A stretch of DNA of 64,000 nucleotides, taken from contig DALZZF010000001.1 in the NCBI GenBank assembly GCA_031987605.1, positions 434,001-498,000 of the forward strand, in the 5' to 3' direction. The stretch comes from JAFAGO01 sp031987605. Lineage in GTDB: Bacteria > Bacteroidota > Bacteroidia > Flavobacteriales > Weeksellaceae. Positions 52,401 to 59,694 of this stretch are shown here, one piece after another. The translations under genes were made by a program, and so were the position numbers. Position 1 is the stretch's first letter, and each line of letters begins with the position of its first letter. The notes beneath the pieces were generated by a model that did no database searches, had not been told where the DNA came from, and saw nothing but the letters and a program-made list of their open reading frames with translations.

Positions 52401-54913
52401 CAATTAATAGTTGTTATGATGTATATGTGAGAGCAATTTGTAGTTCGGGGTATACAGAGTGGACGAATGCAAAAAGAGTTTGTACTGAACCTGATTATTG
52501 TGCTGGGGCTCATTTTTATGATAGTGGTGGTGCAAATGGAAATTATACAGATAATGAAGACTGGACAAAAACTATTTATCCCGATAATAGCGGAGACCGA
52601 GTAAAGGCAATCTTTAGTAATTTTCTCCTAGAAAGTTGTTGTGATAATCTTACCATTTATAATGGACCGAATGTTAATTCACCAATTTTATTTTCGGGAT
52701 CAACAATGTATAACCTTCCGAAAAATTTTGCATCAAATCATGATTCTGGGGCGCTTACTTTCAAATTCCATTCAGATGGTTCATCGGTATATTCGGGTTG
52801 GGATGCGCAAATTATTTGTGAAAAAATGCCAGATTGCCCAATTCCGCCATCTGACCTCATTTTGCAACAGGCCAATCTGAATAGCTTAACCGTAAAATGG
52901 ACGGATCCAAATGCAAGCAGTTGGGAAATAGAAGTTGTACAGGACGGTTCACAACCCACAGGACAAATGCAAACAATTTCTACAAATCCGTTTACAATAA
53001 CAGGATTGTTGAGAAATACTGCCTATAGAGTTTATTTGCGATCGAAATGTGCATTAGGAAACTCGGAAATGATAATCTCCAATTTATTTTCTACATCTGC
53101 AGATTATTGTGGAGGTGACCATTTTTATGATTCCGGAGGACAATTAAGCAATTATTCAAACAACGAATATGATACAAAAACAATTTATCCAACAAACCAA
53201 GGAGATAGAGTAAAAGTTATTTTCGATATGTTTCAATTATCAGATAGTGATTCTTTCGCTATTTATAATGGTCCAAATAACAATAGTCCTCTTCTATATA
53301 GTTCTTATAATTCAAATCAAGCTCCGGGAACTTTTGAATCTACTCATGTTTCAACAGGGGCATTAACATTTCAACTATACAGTAATAGTTCAGGTAATGC
53401 TGCGGGATGGGATGCACGAATTTTTTGTGAACCAATGCCACCGTGTCCGAATTTGCCAACTAACCTTAATGTTTATACCAACTCAAATACTTCGATAGGT
53501 GTTTATTGGTCAGAGAACTCTAATGCAACACAATGGGAAGTTGAATTTGTAAAAGATGGAGATCAACAAACCGGTCATGGAGAAATTGTTAATAATAATT
53601 ATTTTACAAAGTATAATCTATTAGCTAATACTTGCTACAAAGTGTATGTTAGATCTCTATGTTCCAACGGTAACACAGATTGGATCGTTTCTTCACTTGT
53701 TTGTACGACTGCGGATTATTGTGCAGGAGATCATTTTTATGACAATGGAGGAGTAAATAGTAATTATAATGGTTATTATTCCAAAACTATTTATCCTGTA
53801 AATTCAGGTGATCGAGTGAAAGCGATTTTCAATATGTTCCAAATTGCAAGTGGAGATCAGTTTATTATTTATAACGGATATTACGCAGGATCTTCAAATA
53901 TTCTATATGATAGTTATAATAATCCAAATCCACCAACGACAATATCATCTACAAGTTTAGAAAGTGGGGCATTAACATTTGTTTTATACAATTATAGCTC
54001 AGTTGGTTCTCAAGGATGGGACGCAACAATAATTTGCGAACCAATGCCTGAATGTTCAAACCCGCCTTCCAATATTTTGATAAAATCAGTTTCCCAAAAT
54101 TCTATCGAATTGGATTGGTCAGCAAACACTTCTTCAAAATGGGAAGTAGAGATCGTTCCAACAGGAACCACACCTACAGGAAGCGGAATTATTACACTCA
54201 CAAAACCTTTTGTTTTTAGCAATCTTACTCCAAATACTTGTTATGAGGTTTATATTCGATCCGTTTGTTCTACTTCTTCAACGAATTGGGTAAAATCATC
54301 ATCAATCTGCACAATTACAGATTATTGTCTTACCGGATATTTCTATGATAGTGGTGGTGCAAATGGTTCGTATTCAGATAATGAAGAATGGGTAAAAACA
54401 ATCGTTCCAATCGAAGCAGGTAAAAAAGTAATTGCAACATTCAATACCTTTTTGTTAGAAACTTGTTGTGATTATCTAGAAATATTTAATGGATTAAATA
54501 CTTCATCCCCAATTCTTTTTTCAGGATCATCGATGACTTCCTTACCTAGAGCATTTCATTCATCGGATCCGTCTGGAGCATTAACTTTCAAGTTCCGGTC
54601 AGATAGTAGTGTTACGTATGAAGGTTGGGAATCGGTAATAGACTGTTCAAAATACCTTTCAATAGAATACTCATCGAAGGAAACTATGAAAATTTATCCA
54701 AATCCTGTAACTGAAGGTAGTTTAAATATTCAATCGCCTATTCAGATTAAACATTATGAAATCTTTGATACTTCCTCAAGAATGGTATTAAAAAAAGATG
54801 AAAAGTTAAAAGAGATAAAAATTGATTTGAATACCGTTCCATCTGGTAATTATATTTTGAAGGTGACCGATAAAAATTCGGAAATTCATATTTTTAAAAT
54901 CATTAAAAAATAG
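49424..54913 (+). CDS. Secreted S8 subtilisin-like serine protease with five FN3-CUB modules and T9SS C-terminal domain
   Basis: An 1829-residue exported protein. A signal peptide (residues 1-22, ending FFYSQS) precedes a short prosegment. The S8 peptidase domain has Asp128 (GVWDAGSP), His155 (HASHVSGT, in place of HGTHVAGT) and Ser338 (GTSMASPTVAG), with the oxyanion asparagine in CAAGNSR. A jelly-roll domain follows (LTLTWTDPVGNLP to SYAVRIKHKG). An FN3 domain (about 650-732) then leads to five repeated modules starting at residues 733, 934, 1138, 1341 and 1544, each an FN3 plus a CUB-like domain. The last about 75 residues (MKIYPNPVTEGSLNIQ to HIFKIIKK) are a type A T9SS sorting signal. 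It should be exported through the outer membrane and attached to the surface or released. Confidence 0.92.
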   Translation: MTKLYNCLLLFFLLFGTFFYSQSEAELQKIQQNTNTSYLRKFSLTEKKKFEDNLNRAYVLAERFRWKKIIETDSTYSRLVGVTEDSKPIYYMTENRGAGITSRTNQLYSGGSLGISVEGQGMLAGVWDAGSPLLTHELFSGRISLQDNSPYLHPHASHVSGTIIGTDNVQNGTARGMAFKGNSDNYDWDNDVSEVAAAAAAGLLISNHSYGYNPFGVSLERFGKYDQDSRDFDEISFNAPYYQMVCAAGNSRIYGVNTGKNGFDLITGHALSKNVITVAAVEEVLNYTGPSSVVMSEFSSWGPSDDGRIKPDISTKGVHTFSAVDGSNSSYEFYDGTSMASPTVAGTLLLLQQYYHQLYNSYMKASTLKGLMIHSADETGIAPGPDYKFGWGLINAEKAGGMIRDKNLFSLLNEEQLAEGETKNFTVNSDGTHPLILTLTWTDPVGNLPSNTLDDPTPNIVNDLDIEVTKNGVTYYPWKLTASNVNAPATKGINNVDNVEKIEIENASGSYAVRIKHKGNLANSVQNYSLIASGILTTDFWFDTSTPTQKVCKENTEEITFDFQFHKIPAFSGTVNLTADNLPAGVTAIFEPQQINSQETFKIKFTNISSLNPGSYLVTIRGQEGTQTFDYPITIVVYSSQLVQSSLLLPANNNPSVNFVDVEFSWNNDVNSDSYILEIANNSNFTNAEIIPTTINNYKKNLSSSTVYYWRVKSLNTCGESIYSEIRSFTTTCPTSNSFAITARDAHSITVSWNDTSGTNQWEIEIVPSGSTPIGSGQIINSNPYKIENLLSNTCYDIYVRSVCNISNSVWVKIENACTDADYCGGEHFYDSGGANGDYQPNESLVKTIYPDGDGKRVKAIFQDFEISYYAYFAVYDGPNTSSPYLFSGNTMNIPTTFKSTHSSGALTFYFYSYNTNTERGWDAQIICEDKPACPNPPSNVILSSATKTSVTVSWQDFTNATQWEVEFVPGGTLPTGTGIIVDQKFHQFSDLTINSCYDVYVRAICSSGYTEWTNAKRVCTEPDYCAGAHFYDSGGANGNYTDNEDWTKTIYPDNSGDRVKAIFSNFLLESCCDNLTIYNGPNVNSPILFSGSTMYNLPKNFASNHDSGALTFKFHSDGSSVYSGWDAQIICEKMPDCPIPPSDLILQQANLNSLTVKWTDPNASSWEIEVVQDGSQPTGQMQTISTNPFTITGLLRNTAYRVYLRSKCALGNSEMIISNLFSTSADYCGGDHFYDSGGQLSNYSNNEYDTKTIYPTNQGDRVKVIFDMFQLSDSDSFAIYNGPNNNSPLLYSSYNSNQAPGTFESTHVSTGALTFQLYSNSSGNAAGWDARIFCEPMPPCPNLPTNLNVYTNSNTSIGVYWSENSNATQWEVEFVKDGDQQTGHGEIVNNNYFTKYNLLANTCYKVYVRSLCSNGNTDWIVSSLVCTTADYCAGDHFYDNGGVNSNYNGYYSKTIYPVNSGDRVKAIFNMFQIASGDQFIIYNGYYAGSSNILYDSYNNPNPPTTISSTSLESGALTFVLYNYSSVGSQGWDATIICEPMPECSNPPSNILIKSVSQNSIELDWSANTSSKWEVEIVPTGTTPTGSGIITLTKPFVFSNLTPNTCYEVYIRSVCSTSSTNWVKSSSICTITDYCLTGYFYDSGGANGSYSDNEEWVKTIVPIEAGKKVIATFNTFLLETCCDYLEIFNGLNTSSPILFSGSSMTSLPRAFHSSDPSGALTFKFRSDSSVTYEGWESVIDCSKYLSIEYSSKETMKIYPNPVTEGSLNIQSPIQIKHYEIFDTSSRMVLKKDEKLKEIKIDLNTVPSGNYILKVTDKNSEIHIFKIIKK
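51620..54646 (+). repeat. Five tandem FN3-CUB modules of about 600 bp each
   Basis: Modules begin at 51620, 52223, 52835, 53444 and 54053 and are 201, 204, 203, 203 and about 197 residues long. Each starts with a C-P/S residue pair, includes W-E-V/I-E in the FN3 part and N-T-C-Y-x-V/I-Y-V/I-R-S near its end. It then has DYCxGxHFYDSGG, K-T-I-Y-P, RVKAIF, YNGPN, SGALTF and GWDAQIICE in the CUB part. Protein similarity is clear, but DNA identity is low enough that these are old duplications. Confidence 0.88.
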
Positions 54914-54921
54914 AGTGCATA

Positions 54922-54955
54922 AAAACCAGAACTTAAAAAATTCTGGTTTTTTTTA
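54922..54955 (+). terminator. Terminator of the secreted protease gene
   Basis: AAACCAGAA pairs perfectly with TTCTGGTTT around an A-rich loop and is followed by six more T. Confidence 0.88.
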
Positions 54956-55125
54956 TGTTGATTTCCGAAAATTTCGTTCTATATTTTCTGAAAACATACT
55001 GATTTCAATGCAATTGCCTTTTCAAAATGAAATTAATATGAAAAAATTTTATTTGAATTAGCGGAAGAAGAACCCTAAATCTTTGCTGAAACATTGAATC
55101 GAGTTAAGATTAGTGATTAAGAAAA

Positions 55126-55296
55126 TTGTTTTTTGATGCAGGTTTACAAGAGTTAAAAAATTCAATCCAAGTGTATTCAATTATTGAAAAAGATGAGGTG
55201 GAATTTTCTAAATTCATTTCTGATCAGATTTTAATTCCGTATTTGGCAATTATAGAAAAATCCCAAAATAAAATTTTAGCAAAGTATTTAAAATAA
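55126..55296 (+). pseudogene. Possible gene remnant
   Basis: An open stretch without ATG (a TTG at 55126 is the only start) encodes FDAGLQELKNSIQVYSI, EKDEVEFSKFISDQ and LAIIEKSQNKILAKYLK before TAA. The composition is protein-like (charged helices, no low complexity). TAG and TGA stops lie immediately upstream in frame, so it may be the 3' end of a lost gene. Otherwise the 451-nt gap 54956-55406 shows only AT-rich sequence. Confidence 0.3.
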
Positions 55297-55406
55297 GAAT
55301 TGCCCAAAATTTTTTAGAACTTCCAACGATATATTGCTTCAAAAGATTGCTTTTGTATGGAAGGAAAAACGTAAATTAACGCTTTATCATTTTATCAAAA
55401 GACATA

Positions 55407-56162
55407 ATGCAACCATTCGTAACCTCAGAATTAAAAAATAACATTGCCGAAATCACATTCGGAACACCGAAAAGCAATTCACTTCCCGGTCATATTTTAG
55501 AAAAACTGGCGAAAACCATTCTGGAAGAAGGAGCGAAGAAAGAAGTCAAAGCAATTCTTTTGAAAAGTGAAGGCGAGAAAGCATTTTGTGCAGGAGCCAG
55601 TTTTGATGAACTTCTGGAAATTCAGGATTTGGAGACTTCAAAAAAATTCTTTGGCGGTTTTGCAAAAGTTTTAAATGCCATGCGTAATTGTGGTAAAATT
55701 GTGGTAGTTCGTGTTCAGGGAAAAACAACTGGTGGCGGTGTCGGAATTGCATGTGGAGCCGATTATTGCTTTGCCACGAAAGATTCAGCTTTGGCTTTAA
55801 CGGAAATTAATCTGGGAATCGGTCCTTTTGTAATTGGTCCTTATGTGGAACGAAAAATTGGGAAATCTCAGTTCTCTGCAATGGCGATTGATGCGGATTT
55901 TCGGAGTGCGGCTTGGGCGGAAAAAAACAATGTGTATCATTCCGTATCGGATTCTATTGATGAAATGGATGAAAAATTAAGCGATTTCCTGCAAAAACTT
56001 TCTTCCCGAAGTGAAGAAGCGCTGTTGCTCATTAAAAAAGTGTCTTGGGAAGGAACCGAACATTTTGCTGAATTGATGCCCGAAAGAATTCAGATGAGTG
56101 CAAGTTTAATTTTGGAAGATTCTGCGAAAAAGAGTATTCTGAAAATCAAGAATAAAATGTAG
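55407..56162 (+). CDS. Enoyl-CoA hydratase/isomerase family protein
   Basis: A 251-residue crotonase-fold protein. The first oxyanion loop is KAFCAGASFDELL and the second is GKTTGGGVGIACGADYCFAT, with a glutamate in LTEINLGIGPFV. The C-terminal part is shorter and less canonical than in PaaG. It could be the 2,3-dehydroadipyl-CoA hydratase (PaaF) that the phenylacetate cluster otherwise lacks, now separated by about 9 kb of accessory genes, or an unrelated acyl-CoA hydratase. The sequence alone does not decide. Confidence 0.82.
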   Translation: MQPFVTSELKNNIAEITFGTPKSNSLPGHILEKLAKTILEEGAKKEVKAILLKSEGEKAFCAGASFDELLEIQDLETSKKFFGGFAKVLNAMRNCGKIVVVRVQGKTTGGGVGIACGADYCFATKDSALALTEINLGIGPFVIGPYVERKIGKSQFSAMAIDADFRSAAWAEKNNVYHSVSDSIDEMDEKLSDFLQKLSSRSEEALLLIKKVSWEGTEHFAELMPERIQMSASLILEDSAKKSILKIKNKM

Positions 56163-56233
56163 ATGATAAAAGTCATGCTTTCTAAATCGATTTATTTGTG
56201 AATTTTATCAGATGTGATTCGGTTTAGAAATAG

Positions 56234-56241
56234 TACCTTTG
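56234..56241 (+). promoter_or_regulatory. -7 box of the tandem secreted-protein genes
   Basis: TACCTTTG followed by C matches TAnnTTTGC and ends 9 nt before the ATG at 56251. Confidence 0.55.
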
Positions 56242-56250
56242 CCCTTCGTT

Positions 56251-57111
56251 ATGAGAAGAATAGTTTTTTTTTTATTTCTTTATTTGTTTCAATTCGGATA
56301 TTCTCAGGTTGGGATTCGAACATCCAATCCTTTAGGCGTATTACATATTGATGGTAATAAAGACAATCCTGTTTCAACTTCCCCGAATAATTCACAGGCA
56401 CTAAATGATTTTCTTATTAATTCTGCCGGAAATGTGGGTGTAGGAACTGTAAATCCACCTAACAAACTTTCAATTGTAGGAGATAATGTAAATCATCCGG
56501 TAATTATTGATAAAAATTTGAATTTGAATTCGGAAGATCATTTTGAACAATTAGCGATTGATACCGAAGGCAATGTGGGTATTAAAAGTAATATTGCCAC
56601 AATTGCAAGTGTTTTTACCATTCAAAGTCAAGTGAGAGGTCTTAATATGACCAACTCTAGTTCGAATGTTAACATTCCCTTGTCCGCAAATGATTTAATT
56701 TTTAATACGCTTTCCGCCGAGATTGGGCAGGAAAATATTGGAGCTGTAGACTACAATTATATCACCATTCCTGTTACCGGTTCGTACGAGATACAAGTTA
56801 TAGGTGCATTCAATTGCTCTACTGAAGGAATTTGGGGTATGAATCTTCAAATGAGAAAAGGCATCGTTACGAATGGCGCTGCTTCTTATTCTATCATAGA
56901 AACCCGAAGAATGGCATCCACATTCAAAAGTACAACGGTTGCAATTCCTGGCAAAATATACGGTGTTTACAGTTTCAATCAGGGAGAAAGACTGAATTTC
57001 AGACTGGCTTCCGGTAAAGTATACACTTCTTCTACAACACCCGATTGTGGCTCGGTAAATATTTCGGGGGCGCCTTCCGGTATAAAAATTATCATTACCA
57101 AATTCGATTAA
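56251..57111 (+). CDS. Secreted protein with VGI-T-NP motifs, first of a tandem pair
   Basis: A 286-residue protein. The start is ATG 56251 (MRRIVFFLFLYLFQFGYSQ, a signal peptide); a TTG at 56239 overlaps the promoter box. The mature N-terminus has QVGIRTSNPLGVLHIDG, and NVGVGTVNPPNKLSIVGD follows. This V-G-I/V-x-T-x-N-P repeat is common in Bacteroidetes surface and tail-fibre-like proteins and probably forms a beta-helical or trimeric stalk. The C-terminal half (NYITIPVTGSYEIQVIGAF to RLNFRLASGK) looks like a C1q/TNF-type jelly roll. No T9SS domain is evident. Function unknown; adhesion is a guess from the layout. Confidence 0.8.
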   Translation: MRRIVFFLFLYLFQFGYSQVGIRTSNPLGVLHIDGNKDNPVSTSPNNSQALNDFLINSAGNVGVGTVNPPNKLSIVGDNVNHPVIIDKNLNLNSEDHFEQLAIDTEGNVGIKSNIATIASVFTIQSQVRGLNMTNSSSNVNIPLSANDLIFNTLSAEIGQENIGAVDYNYITIPVTGSYEIQVIGAFNCSTEGIWGMNLQMRKGIVTNGAASYSIIETRRMASTFKSTTVAIPGKIYGVYSFNQGERLNFRLASGKVYTSSTTPDCGSVNISGAPSGIKIIITKFD

Positions 57112-57124
57112 AATTTCTTCTTTC

Positions 57125-58018
57125 ATGAAAAATTTGAAATACATATTCATCTTTACCATAGCATTAGTCAAAGCTCAGGTTGGTATCAATACTCCAAATC
57201 CGCTGCAGCCGTTTCATGTAGATCCACAGAAAAATACTGTGATTTCCGGTTCGGTTGTAACCAATTCAAGTGATGATTTTGTTGTGACGAGTCAGGGAAA
57301 TATAGGTATAGGAACTACAAATCCTTCTACGAAACTTCAGATCATGGGAGATGGAACGAAGCATCCGCTCAATATTCAGAATATTAAAGTATTGAGTAAT
57401 GCCAGCTCAGTTTTATATATAGATGATGCAGGCCAGGTGGGGAAATCCACAGCCGTTATACCTGTCGTTACAACAAAGAATTTTGCTAAAAGCCTGAATA
57501 TTTCCACAAAAGATCCGGGAATATCTTTGGCGAATCCCGATAACAGAAATTTCATTCCTCTTGTTGGCACAACGTCTTCTCCCGGAACAATAGTGGTGAA
57601 TACTTTAAATGTAACCACCATTGCAAATGATAGTTCTGCTGGAGATTATATTACAATTCCATCTACAGGTTTCTATAAAATTCAGTTGCAAGGTGCATAT
57701 CAATGCTCCCGAATCTCAAGCAGTATTGCAAACGAATTATATGCAATGGATATGGTGTTGTACAAACGAACAATATCTGGAACAAGTTTTACTCAGTTAG
57801 AAAGACAGCGATTAATTTCCGGACTAAATGATGATACTTCCTACAGTGCAACCTATTTCACAATTGTAGAATTGAATGCCGGAGATAAAATTGCTTTTGC
57901 TTTAGCACCAGGTTTGAAAACAGACGGAACGGTGATTTCTACCAATACCAATAAATGTGGTGTAGGAACGCCTACAGGAGCAAGTTATTATACTTTGTTG
58001 AGTTTGACACTTTTATAA
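57125..58018 (+). CDS. Secreted protein with VGI-T-NP motifs, second of a tandem pair
   Basis: A 297-residue paralogue of the preceding gene, 13 nt downstream and surely co-transcribed. The signal peptide MKNLKYIFIFTIALVKA is followed directly by QVGINTPNPLQPFHVD, later NIGIGTTNPSTKLQIMGDG. The C-terminal jelly-roll-like region includes YITIPSTGFYKIQLQGAYQC and DKIAFALAPG. Domain order is the same as in the first copy, with moderate sequence divergence, so the pair arose by an old tandem duplication. A hairpin terminator follows. Confidence 0.8.
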   Translation: MKNLKYIFIFTIALVKAQVGINTPNPLQPFHVDPQKNTVISGSVVTNSSDDFVVTSQGNIGIGTTNPSTKLQIMGDGTKHPLNIQNIKVLSNASSVLYIDDAGQVGKSTAVIPVVTTKNFAKSLNISTKDPGISLANPDNRNFIPLVGTTSSPGTIVVNTLNVTTIANDSSAGDYITIPSTGFYKIQLQGAYQCSRISSSIANELYAMDMVLYKRTISGTSFTQLERQRLISGLNDDTSYSATYFTIVELNAGDKIAFALAPGLKTDGTVISTNTNKCGVGTPTGASYYTLLSLTLL

Positions 58019-58025
58019 ATTTCTA

Positions 58026-58056
58026 AAAAAACTGCAAATATATTTTGCAGTTTTAA
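58026..58056 (+). terminator. Terminator after the tandem secreted-protein genes
   Basis: AAAAACTGCAAA pairs with TTTGCAGTTTT around a short loop, followed by AATTTTTAAT. The symmetric A and T flanks could allow function in both directions. Confidence 0.75.
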
Positions 58057-58065
58057 TTTTTAATT

Positions 58066-58089
58066 TAACTTTGTGTTTCAAAGTACTTT
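58066..58089 (+). promoter_or_regulatory. Promoter box with overlapping operator-like site, copy 1
   Basis: TAACTTTG (58066-58073) is a TAnnTTTG box. Its ACTTTG half pairs as an inverted repeat with CAAAGT (58079-58084) across 5 nt, and ACTTT follows at once, making AAAGTACTTT. The same arrangement, with the same spacing, occurs at 59249-59272. It ends 2 nt before the ATG at 58092. Confidence 0.65.
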
Positions 58090-58091
58090 TT

Positions 58092-58709
58092 ATGGAAAAC
58101 AAAAACTATCAAGAAGATCTTTCGCACATCCGCCAAATGATGGAGCGCAGTTCACGGTTTATATCTTTGAGCGGACTTTCCGGAGTTTTTGCTGGTATTA
58201 CAGCATTGCTCGGTGCGGGTTATGTGTATTGCATTTTTCAAAGGGAAGGCATTTCCTATTTTGATTTGCAACAAAATCGGTATAATTTCAAGTTGGTCAA
58301 TGAGCTTTTTGTGGTTGGATTGGTAATTCTTGCTATTGCTTTAGCCTGTGGATATTTTTTCACGGCCAGAAAAAGCAAAAAACACAATCTGAAAATTTGG
58401 GATGCGACAACGAAAAGATTACTGCTGAATTTTTCCATTCCTTTGGTCACTGGCGGAATTTTTTGCATCGCATTGGTGTATCATCAATTATATGTTTTCA
58501 TTGCTCCGGTCACGCTGATTTTTTACGGTTTGGCTTTAGTCGTTGCAGAACGATATACGTTAACCGATGTGAAATATCTCGGACTTTGCGAAATTGCTTT
58601 GGGATTGATTTCGCTTTTTGTTTTAGGTTGGGGATTGCTGTTTTGGGCAATCGGTTTCGGAGTTTTGCATATTATATATGGTTTGGTGATGCATAAAAAG
58701 TATAAATAG
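58092..58709 (+). CDS. Membrane protein, unknown function, next to winged-helix regulator
   Basis: A 205-residue protein from ATG 58092 (MENKNYQEDLSHIRQMMERS); an earlier in-frame ATG at 58071 lies on the promoter. A cytoplasmic amphipathic N-terminus with basic and acidic residues precedes about six hydrophobic segments (for example GLSGVFAGITALLGAGYVY, LFVVGLVILAIALACGYFF, ALGLISLFVLGWGLLFWAI). It ends in basic VMHKKYK. I do not know a named family, but the layout of an N-terminal ERSSRF stretch then helices is one I associate with flavobacterial genes adjacent to small winged-helix regulators. It carries the operator-like site described above. Confidence 0.78.
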   Translation: MENKNYQEDLSHIRQMMERSSRFISLSGLSGVFAGITALLGAGYVYCIFQREGISYFDLQQNRYNFKLVNELFVVGLVILAIALACGYFFTARKSKKHNLKIWDATTKRLLLNFSIPLVTGGIFCIALVYHQLYVFIAPVTLIFYGLALVVAERYTLTDVKYLGLCEIALGLISLFVLGWGLLFWAIGFGVLHIIYGLVMHKKYK

Positions 58710-58824
58710 AAGTTAGATTTCAGATGTGAGATGTCAGTAATAAAAATTAATTACAAAAGGATGATCTATAAATAATGAAGATAGTTATGCATTTACACAT
58801 TTCCAGATTATCAAATATAAATAA

Positions 58825-59112
58825 ATGAACATTCATCAACTCAACAAAGAATTTGAAAGTCGTGTACGGCTCGGAATAATGTCCGTGCTGATGGTAAACG
58901 ATTGGGTTGATTTTAATGAAATGAAAAATCTTTTGGAAGTAACGGACGGAAATCTGGCAAGTCATTCTTCCGCTTTGGAAAAATCAAATTATATAGAAAT
59001 AAAAAAAGAATTTGTCGGCAAGAAACCGAAAACATCTTATCGCGTTACTCAATTAGGAAGACAAGCTTTTTCGGAACACCTGAATGCTTTGGAAAAGTTA
59101 TTGGGAAAATAG
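58825..59112 (+). CDS. Winged-helix transcriptional regulator
   Basis: A 95-residue single-domain DNA-binding protein. IMSVLMVNDWVDFNEMKN is followed by LLEVTDGNLASHSSALEK, the probable recognition helix. The wing is in IEIKKEFVGKKPKTSYRVT, and ALEKLLGK closes the dimer helix. It resembles the MarR/PadR-like PF13601-type winged-helix group that responds to small signals in Bacteroidetes. Flanking membrane-protein genes on both sides carry the shared site ACTTTG-N5-CAAAGT, making it the natural candidate to bind there. The 115-nt gap upstream contains AGATTTCAGATG repeat pieces and no exact -7 box. Confidence 0.85.
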   Translation: MNIHQLNKEFESRVRLGIMSVLMVNDWVDFNEMKNLLEVTDGNLASHSSALEKSNYIEIKKEFVGKKPKTSYRVTQLGRQAFSEHLNALEKLLGK

Positions 59113-59248
59113 AGGATGATGGAAGTATGAAGATGGAAGAAGGAAGAAGAGAAAGTTCCTAAAGGAGTGTATCTGTTTAGAAAAGAAAATGATAAAAAAG
59201 GATTTCCATAGGAACGCTATCAAAAAAAGAAAATTTTTTTTTGAAAAT

Positions 59249-59272
59249 TAACTTTGAAATACAAAGTACTTT
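59249..59272 (+). promoter_or_regulatory. Promoter box with overlapping operator-like site, copy 2
   Basis: TAACTTTG (59249-59256), N5, CAAAGT (59262-59267) and ACTTT (59268-59272) repeat copy 1 at 58066 exactly outside the 5-nt spacer. It ends 23 nt before the ATG at 59296. Confidence 0.65.
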
Positions 59273-59295
59273 ATAATAATTTAAAATGAATTAAA

Positions 59296-59583
59296 ATGAC
59301 AACAAAACAAAGAACCATTACACTGTTTAGTTCTGCTACAACAATTTTACTAATTCCCTTGATTGCAAAACAATTTTCCGATAGTGTCCATTGGAGTATT
59401 TCAGATTTTCTGATTGCAGGAATACTTTTATTCGGAACGGCATCCGCGATCGACCTCACCATGCGGAAGGTGAAATCCAACCGGAACCGATTTATTATTT
59501 GTGCCGTACTATTCACAGTACTTCTTTTGGTGTGGGCAGAAATGGCAGTCGGAATCTTCGGAAGCCCGATTTCTGGGAGTTAG
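59296..59583 (+). CDS. Small membrane protein under the shared operator-like site
   Basis: A 95-residue protein with three hydrophobic segments (ITLFSSATTILLIPLIA, FLIAGILLFGTASAIDLT, FIICAVLFTVLLLVWAEMAVG) joined by a basic loop MRKVKSNRNR. No family name is recognised. It lies 183 nt after the winged-helix regulator and carries copy 2 of the operator-like site, so it is probably co-regulated with the membrane protein at 58092. The downstream gap to 59695 has GGGCGGGCTTTAGCCCG, a short palindromic flavobacterial intergenic motif. Confidence 0.72.
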   Translation: MTTKQRTITLFSSATTILLIPLIAKQFSDSVHWSISDFLIAGILLFGTASAIDLTMRKVKSNRNRFIICAVLFTVLLLVWAEMAVGIFGSPISGS

Positions 59584-59694
59584 AATTAGAAGAGTTCTTT
59601 TTGAACATCAATAGGGGCGGGCTTTAGCCCGATTTGTATTCATTAAATTAATCCAAAAGGCTTTAGTCAAAATGTATCATATTAAAATTGTTAA

